A program made the position numbers and the translations under genes. DNA of 64,000 nt from Bolinopsis microptera (Eukaryota; Ctenophora; Tentaculata; Lobata; Bolinopsidae), in the NCBI RefSeq assembly GCF_026151205.1, contig NC_087077.1, positions 14,170,983 to 14,234,982 on the forward strand, read 5' to 3'. This document shows, one piece after another, positions 58,955-64,000 of the stretch (positions are counted from its first letter, which is position 1; the number at the start of each line of letters is the position of its first letter). Under the pieces are notes generated by a model. The model made no database searches and was not told where the DNA came from. It was given only the letters and a program-made list of their open reading frames with translations.

Positions 58955-61900
58955 ATGTTTGCTGCTGCGCTCCTGCTCTGTGCAGGATTCCTTGCTGCTG
59001 AGGCTTTTAATACGAACTTTTATGACAAGGACCCAGCTGCTCTCCAATACGGTCTACCAGGATTACCACCACGCTCTCGAAGGGTCGTCAGTGGGATTCT
59101 CTGTGGTAACTCTGCTGCCTTCGCTCTCACCGCCGCACTGGAAATCGGATACCAGCATTTGACCACTAACATTCCGACCAAGCTGTCTGAGCAGGAGATA
59201 GTTGATTGCTTCTACAGTGGCTGCTTTGATGCTGATCTTGATCATCTTGCGAAGTGGTTGTCGGTTCAAGGAAGACTCGCTCCAGAAGACGGTTACACGC
59301 CTTTCCTCGGAGGCTGGGATGCTGAAAACTCTATCTGTAGGGCTGCTAATTCTCCTAACGCACTCGAAGTCGGTTTGGGCCCGTTGATCGGAATTAAGGC
59401 ACACCAGATAGATGAATGGCTGGAGAAATCAGGCTTCGTCTTTGCCAAGATAAGCTTAGCCCACGAGAAATGTCCCGGATATTACAAGAGAAAGAGTGAA
59501 GTGTTCGGAACTAACTTCATGAAGAAATACCAGGACGAAAATGATGACGGTCTCATAGACGGATACATTGAGTGGTTGACTGGAGAGAATGGCCACGTGG
59601 TTACCGGAACAGACACCATCTTCTCAGACACCTATGTCCTGATCGTGGGTCTCTACACCGACTTAGACGGAACAGAATATTACATCGTGAGGGACAGCAG
59701 AGGTGATGTCTGGATGAGACGAGGACATTTCTTGATACCCAGAGGTAACAATCACTGTGGTATCGAGTATAACCTTCAGGCAGCTGAAGTAAGTACAACT
59801 CACACACATAACGAATTAGGCTGCCCAGACAAATTCCCCACATACTGTAGTGAAACGATGACCTGTACTGGAGCTGACGAGGACTGTGTCGCCAACGAGA
59901 CCCCTGATGTTACTGGATATAATCCTGAAACATCTGCTCCAGCTAATAAGGACACGGTCTGGGACTTCTCCGGGCGACCAGAATGTCAAGATACACCCGG
60001 CTTTGAGAAGACATGTGGCGATATAGCTTCAACATGGGGAAATTGTAAAAGTGAAAAAATCAAGAAAATGTGCGCTGGAACTTGCTTGGTCTGCGCAGAC
60101 ACCTGTTCTGACTTTGAGAACGTCAAAGGAGAGTGTGCCAAGTATACCAGGTTCTGTAAGGTTGACGGCGTGGTCACCATGTGTGCTAAAACCTGCAACC
60201 TTCATCCAAGCGACTGTGGTAGCCTCGAGGACAACATCAACCTGCTGGCTGGAGTTGGAAAACCTTCTAAGGGAATGTGCTACGCACCCGTCATAGAGAA
60301 CGGAAAAGTCCTGAACAGTGGAATGCTGCAAGCTGGCGACGCTTTGCTGATCGAGTGCAATCCTGGGTTCACTTTGATCGGGGAACAGAATATTTGTGTC
60401 CTTCAGAATATGTACGGGCCTGACAGTAGGATCAAGCAGGCTTGTATCCAGATAGGAGACGAGGAGTGGAATGGCAACGGAAAGAACTACAACGGAGACA
60501 GGCAAACAACCCTGCAGTTCAGTGGTTGTGCCAATTGGCAAACAGTTGCTGCCACAGGTCTTTTCAACTTCAGAAGAGCGGATCTGAACTTTGTCAAAGC
60601 AGCCCTTAATCAGGGTTCAAACTACAATCACAACTTTTGCAGGAACCCGGATGGAGTAGCTGCCACCCCCTGGTGCTTCACCTCTGAGATCAACTTGGAG
60701 ATGTACAAGAAGCTTGCCATTACCTATGTAGGAGGAGAAGCTCCGGAAGATGGCAAGATAGAAGTTAATCTAGGAGAGATATTCTACTGCGACGGTTTGC
60801 CAAAGTGTGGCGGTGACTGGTGTGCTAACAGTGCCAACGATCCCGTAATGGGTCCTTTCTGTTACTCTGATTATCCACAGGACGATTGCTCCTTGGACGG
60901 TGTAAATGGTGAATGGATGCAAAGCTTCTGTGCCAACTACTGTTGCAGGGAAGCAACTGAGTGTGCAGAAACTCCAGAAGACGGTGGTGGCGGCGATTTT
61001 ATGGGAGACGATTTCGGAGACGACAGTTTCGGAGGTGACTTCGGAGAAGAAGACGACTTCGGAGATGATTCCGGCTTTGACGATTTCGGAGACGATTCTG
61101 GATTTGACGATTTCGGAGACGATTCTGGATTTGACGATTTCGGAGACGATTCCGGCTTTGACGATTTTGGAGGAGATGATTTCGGATTTGACGATTTCGG
61201 AGACGATTCCGGCTTTGACGATTTTGGAGGAGATGATTTCGGAGACGATTCCGGCTTTGACGATTTCGGAGACGATTCTGGCTTTGACGATTTCGGAGAC
61301 GATTCTGGCTTTGACGATTTCGGAGACGATTCTGGCTTTGATGATTTCGGAGGAGACGATTTTGGAGGAGATGATTTCGGAGATGATTCCGGCTTTGACG
61401 ATTTCGGAGACGATTCTGGCTTTGATGATTTCGGAGGAGACGATTTTGGAGGAGATTATTTCGGAGGAGATGATTTCGGAGGAGATGATTTCGGAGGAGA
61501 CGATTTTGGGGGAGATGATTTCGGAGGAGAAGAGGATTTCGGAGGAGGAGATGATTTCGGAGGAGATGATTTCGGAGGAGATGATTTCGGAGGAGATGAT
61601 TTCGGAGGAGATGATTTCGGAGGAGAAGAGGATTTCGGAGGAGATGATTTCGGAGGAGATGATTTCGGAGGAGATGATTTCGGAGGAGAAGATGATTTCG
61701 GAGGAGATGATTTCGGAGGAGATGATTTCGGAGGAGAAGAGGATTTCGGAGGAGATGATTTCGGAGGAGATGATTTCGGAGGAGATGATTTCGGAGGAGA
61801 AGATGATTTCGGAGGAGAAGATGATTTCGGAGGAGATGATTTCGGAGGAGATGATTTCGGAGGAGATGATTTCGGAGGAGAAGAGGATTTCGGAGGAGAT

Positions 61901-62365
61901 GATTTCGGAGGAGATGATTTCGGAGGAGATGATTTCGGAGGAGAAGAGGATTTTGGAGGAGATGATTTCGGAGGAGATGATTTCGGAGGAGATGATTTCG
62001 GAGGAGACGATTTTGGAGGAGATGATTTCGGAGGAGAAGATGATTTCGGAGGAGATGATTTCGGAGGAGATGATTTCGGAGGAGATGATTTCGGAGGAGA
62101 TGATTTCGGAGGAGATGATTTCGGAGGAGATGATTTCGGAGGAGATGATTTCGGAGGAGATGATTTCGGAGGAGATGATTTCGGAGGAGATGATTTCGGA
62201 GGAGATGATTTCGGAGGAGAAGAGGATTTTGGAGGAGATGATTTCGGAGGAGACGATTTCGGAGGAGATGATTTCGGAGGAGACGATTTTGGAGATGATT
62301 CCAGCTTTGACGATTTTGGAGGAGACGATTTCGGAGACGATTTCGGTGACTTCGGTGACTTTTGA
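58955..62365 (+). CDS. Secreted pseudo-papain/ShKT/sushi/kringle protein with long Asp-rich repeat tail (gene B, 1136 aa)
   Basis: First ATG at 58955 (frame open from a TTG at 58946); it gives a good signal peptide (about 1-17). Same architecture as gene A. Papain-fold domain with catalytic Cys replaced by Ser53 (CGNSAAF), His by Thr226 and Asn by Asp247. The EF-hand-type loop DENDDGLIDGYI (194-205) lacks the last Glu. The Cys cluster, two ShKT modules, sushi, kringle (NHNFCRNPDG, PWCF) and a third ShKT-like module follow. The tail runs from about residue 677 to the end (about 460 residues), made of DDSGFDDFG units first and then about 60 DDFGG/EEDFGG units, and ends DFGDFGDF. Extremely acidic, no basic residues. 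Ser for Cys recalls silicatein and TINAG-type proteins, but those keep or treat the other residues differently, so catalysis is unlikely. Confidence 0.93.
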   Translation: MFAAALLLCAGFLAAEAFNTNFYDKDPAALQYGLPGLPPRSRRVVSGILCGNSAAFALTAALEIGYQHLTTNIPTKLSEQEIVDCFYSGCFDADLDHLAKWLSVQGRLAPEDGYTPFLGGWDAENSICRAANSPNALEVGLGPLIGIKAHQIDEWLEKSGFVFAKISLAHEKCPGYYKRKSEVFGTNFMKKYQDENDDGLIDGYIEWLTGENGHVVTGTDTIFSDTYVLIVGLYTDLDGTEYYIVRDSRGDVWMRRGHFLIPRGNNHCGIEYNLQAAEVSTTHTHNELGCPDKFPTYCSETMTCTGADEDCVANETPDVTGYNPETSAPANKDTVWDFSGRPECQDTPGFEKTCGDIASTWGNCKSEKIKKMCAGTCLVCADTCSDFENVKGECAKYTRFCKVDGVVTMCAKTCNLHPSDCGSLEDNINLLAGVGKPSKGMCYAPVIENGKVLNSGMLQAGDALLIECNPGFTLIGEQNICVLQNMYGPDSRIKQACIQIGDEEWNGNGKNYNGDRQTTLQFSGCANWQTVAATGLFNFRRADLNFVKAALNQGSNYNHNFCRNPDGVAATPWCFTSEINLEMYKKLAITYVGGEAPEDGKIEVNLGEIFYCDGLPKCGGDWCANSANDPVMGPFCYSDYPQDDCSLDGVNGEWMQSFCANYCCREATECAETPEDGGGGDFMGDDFGDDSFGGDFGEEDDFGDDSGFDDFGDDSGFDDFGDDSGFDDFGDDSGFDDFGGDDFGFDDFGDDSGFDDFGGDDFGDDSGFDDFGDDSGFDDFGDDSGFDDFGDDSGFDDFGGDDFGGDDFGDDSGFDDFGDDSGFDDFGGDDFGGDYFGGDDFGGDDFGGDDFGGDDFGGEEDFGGGDDFGGDDFGGDDFGGDDFGGDDFGGEEDFGGDDFGGDDFGGDDFGGEDDFGGDDFGGDDFGGEEDFGGDDFGGDDFGGDDFGGEDDFGGEDDFGGDDFGGDDFGGDDFGGEEDFGGDDFGGDDFGGDDFGGEEDFGGDDFGGDDFGGDDFGGDDFGGDDFGGEDDFGGDDFGGDDFGGDDFGGDDFGGDDFGGDDFGGDDFGGDDFGGDDFGGDDFGGDDFGGEEDFGGDDFGGDDFGGDDFGGDDFGDDSSFDDFGGDDFGDDFGDFGDF
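60975..62362 (+). repeat. Coding minisatellite of gene B (15-nt and 27-nt units)
   Basis: The tail is a tandem array of GATGATTTCGGAGGA (Asp-Asp-Phe-Gly-Gly) and GACGATTCCGGCTTT GACGATTTCGGA units. Synonymous positions are nearly uniform, so the similarity is at the DNA level: recent expansion or gene conversion. A similar but shorter array occupies 56725-57278 in gene A. Confidence 0.95.
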
Positions 62366-62380
62366 AGTGAAAACATCCTG

Positions 62381-62386
62381 GATAAA
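62381..62386 (+). terminator. Probable variant poly(A) signal of gene B
   Basis: GATAAA 16 bases after the stop, at the position where gene A has AATAAA; the surrounding 3' UTR is shared between the genes. Confidence 0.4.
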
Positions 62387-63320
62387 CATGAACGCCAAAA
62401 ACTATGAACCAGGCATCGGTTAAACTAGATAATCGGGATAAAATTAAAGGGTTCTATTTACTTTTATTTAGACAGTTTTCATATTAAACCAAACGGGAAT
62501 TGTAGGGACTGTTTTACAGAATACCTCCTGATTTTGATGGAACCTAGACACTTTAAATCATATTTTGATATAAGTCGAAAGAAAAATATCTGAGAACTAG
62601 AATAGTGCTATATTAATTCCAGCTGTTAATTTTATGTAAATTCAATTTTATTTGCTGCAAAATATTTAGCTTCACACTTTGTTCCGTCATTCCGATTCAT
62701 CAATGAGTAATTCTCATTAAACGAAATTTTAAAGTGAACTGTCAGTTAACGTTTAATATCTCTGAAAATGATAGTTTCATCTCATTCCTAATGTAAACTA
62801 CAATCTGGAATATTCCCTTCTTCGCTCAGAAAACGACTTTCTTGGAGTTAAACTGACAGCACTATACAAATATAGTATACAAAAAAAATATAGTATACAA
62901 AATACAAATGTATACAAATAACAAATATATACCAATTGTATACAAATAATTTTTAACGAAATCACGAACCATCCAGAACCTTTTGAAATATAGTTTAGTC
63001 AACCCAAACTATATAATATCATGGCTGCGTCTCATTTGTTAATAAACGGAATATGCCCCAGGTGATTTGGAGTGTCGCTTAAACGTGAAAATGGCGATGG
63101 CAGCGCTCAGCCTTGTGATATTTCCAAAGCCGAGATATTCAAGCGGATTATAACATTTGAGTTTACACGGAGCTGTCTCACTTTCATTTTCCTAGCCTAA
63201 TTTTAAACAAAACTCGCAGTGAGTAACCCTAACCCAATCAGTGACGACCAAACCCTAAATTTCATAGCTAACCCTGTACGTATCGAAACTTATAATGCTT
63301 TTAGAATTTAGGCATTTAAA
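62387..63320. other. Downstream intergenic DNA
   Basis: No gene recognised. It includes a short tandem of atatagtatacaaa-like repeats near 62868-62945. Confidence 0.5.
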
Positions 63321-63346
63321 GGGGTCGTTCACATATTACGTAATCA
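63321..63346 (+). mobile_element. Single end of the TTACGTAA MITE family
   Basis: GGGGTCGTTCACATATTACG followed by TAATCA is identical to the left end at 47008. No matching right end was found, so this is a fragment or a diverged copy. Confidence 0.55.
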
Positions 63347-64000
63347 CTGTTTGGTAATCAGTTTTACACATAGCTATTGTCTTCAAATTATACTACCGTA
63401 ATCATTTAGAAACCCCCTGACATACCATTGACTTAAAACAATCGCACGCTCAAGAAAAACCATTTTAATAAATCCACTCGATTGTATGTTATCGCAGTGC
63501 CAATTTAATTTCCCGAATATTTGACCCCTATTGCACAGTGGCTTTTTTTACAATAATTTTTTCATAACTCTCATTCTATAAATCCAACTCAAAATGAAGT
63601 GTTCATAATATTAATATCAAGAAGTTAAGTTTCCGAGCAGAAACTGACCGAATCAAATAATTCCATTGAACGTTGTGACTGTTTAGTGTTGTGAACATAC
63701 TTACTGTCTGACCGCTTGCCGCACGATATACATTACTCTTCTAACTTCTTGTGAGAGTAAGATTTACGAGCTAAAACTAAAAGTCGCATATCTGACTAAT
63801 TGAATTGAACTGAAAAGCCCCTCCTGGCAAGCCAGGAGGGCACGTCCCTTAATAAGCAATCCCCATGGATACCCATGAGAAGTTGAAGAAACAGAAACTG
63901 AAACTGGAAACAGAAATTGGAAACAGAAACTGGACTGCCCTATGAGTTTATAAATATGTACAGCCAAGTAGACACGTGGTGCCTACCACAAGCAATGCGA
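63347..64000. other. Non-coding DNA to the window edge
   Basis: No exon recognised. Contains a 10-bp perfect hairpin CCCTCCTGGC-AA-GCCAGGAGGG at 63819-63840 and a short run of gaaactggaaacagaaa repeats (about 63893-63935). Confidence 0.5.

Noticed and set aside
54673-62365. Active cysteine peptidases
   Set aside because: The papain-like match is clear but the catalytic Cys, His and Asn positions are all substituted in both proteins.
60770-62398. Long minus-strand frames (542 and 306 codons, rich in Ser-Glu-Ile or Ser-Pro-Lys) and a 505-codon plus-strand frame
   Set aside because: They are shadow frames of the 15-nt coding repeat of gene B, which keeps all frames open. Only the frame with signal peptide and Cys-rich domains is credible.

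Overview
This looks like a gene-poor, AT-rich, intron-bearing invertebrate genome, most likely a cnidarian. The support is domain style (ShKT, sushi, kringle, TSP1 and fucolectin-type modules), single-exon rhodopsin-type GPCRs and a heavy transposon load. The species cannot be named from the sequence. All coordinates and splice sites were read by eye.

Layout. 1-6.7 kb: a broken Mag-like Ty3/gypsy retrotransposon (minus strand) with exon-like pieces of unidentified host genes on both sides. 6.77-13.18 kb: a satellite of about 56 copies of a 114-bp unit, with a higher-order pattern of variants. 13.2-17.1 kb: non-coding DNA with a foldback element and small elements. 17.14-29.04 kb: a 17-exon minus-strand coiled-coil gene, best matched to CCDC57. 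Every exon phase agrees and the model gives about 750 aa. Its introns hold two truncated LINEs, a TSP1-lectin pseudogene, and a long inverted repeat that brackets exons 11-13. A small divergent ORF starts 219 bp from the CCDC57 start. 29.5-35.9 kb: transposon debris, including several families of short elements with clear 8-9 bp target duplications. 35.94-51.6 kb: the C-terminal two thirds of a UVRAG homologue (minus strand). One UVRAG intron is almost wholly a 5.8-kb foldback element with tandem-repeat arms and a 2-kb polypurine core; another carries a nested single-exon GPCR gene. 51.6-54.6 kb: weak exon candidates only. 54.67-62.37 kb: two tandem intronless plus-strand genes for secreted multidomain proteins. 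62.4-64 kb: no gene seen.

The most interesting locus is the tandem pair. Each protein has a signal peptide, a papain-like domain in which the catalytic Cys, His and Asn positions are all substituted, an EF-hand-like loop inside that domain, ShKT modules, a sushi and a kringle domain, and a long Asp/Gly/Phe tail (about 185 and 460 residues) built from near-identical 15-nt and 27-nt DNA units. They look like non-enzymatic, calcium-binding secreted or matrix proteins. UVRAG (Beclin-1/VPS34 complex) and CCDC57 (centriolar satellite/microtubule protein) are ordinary housekeeping genes with no evident functional link to the pair.
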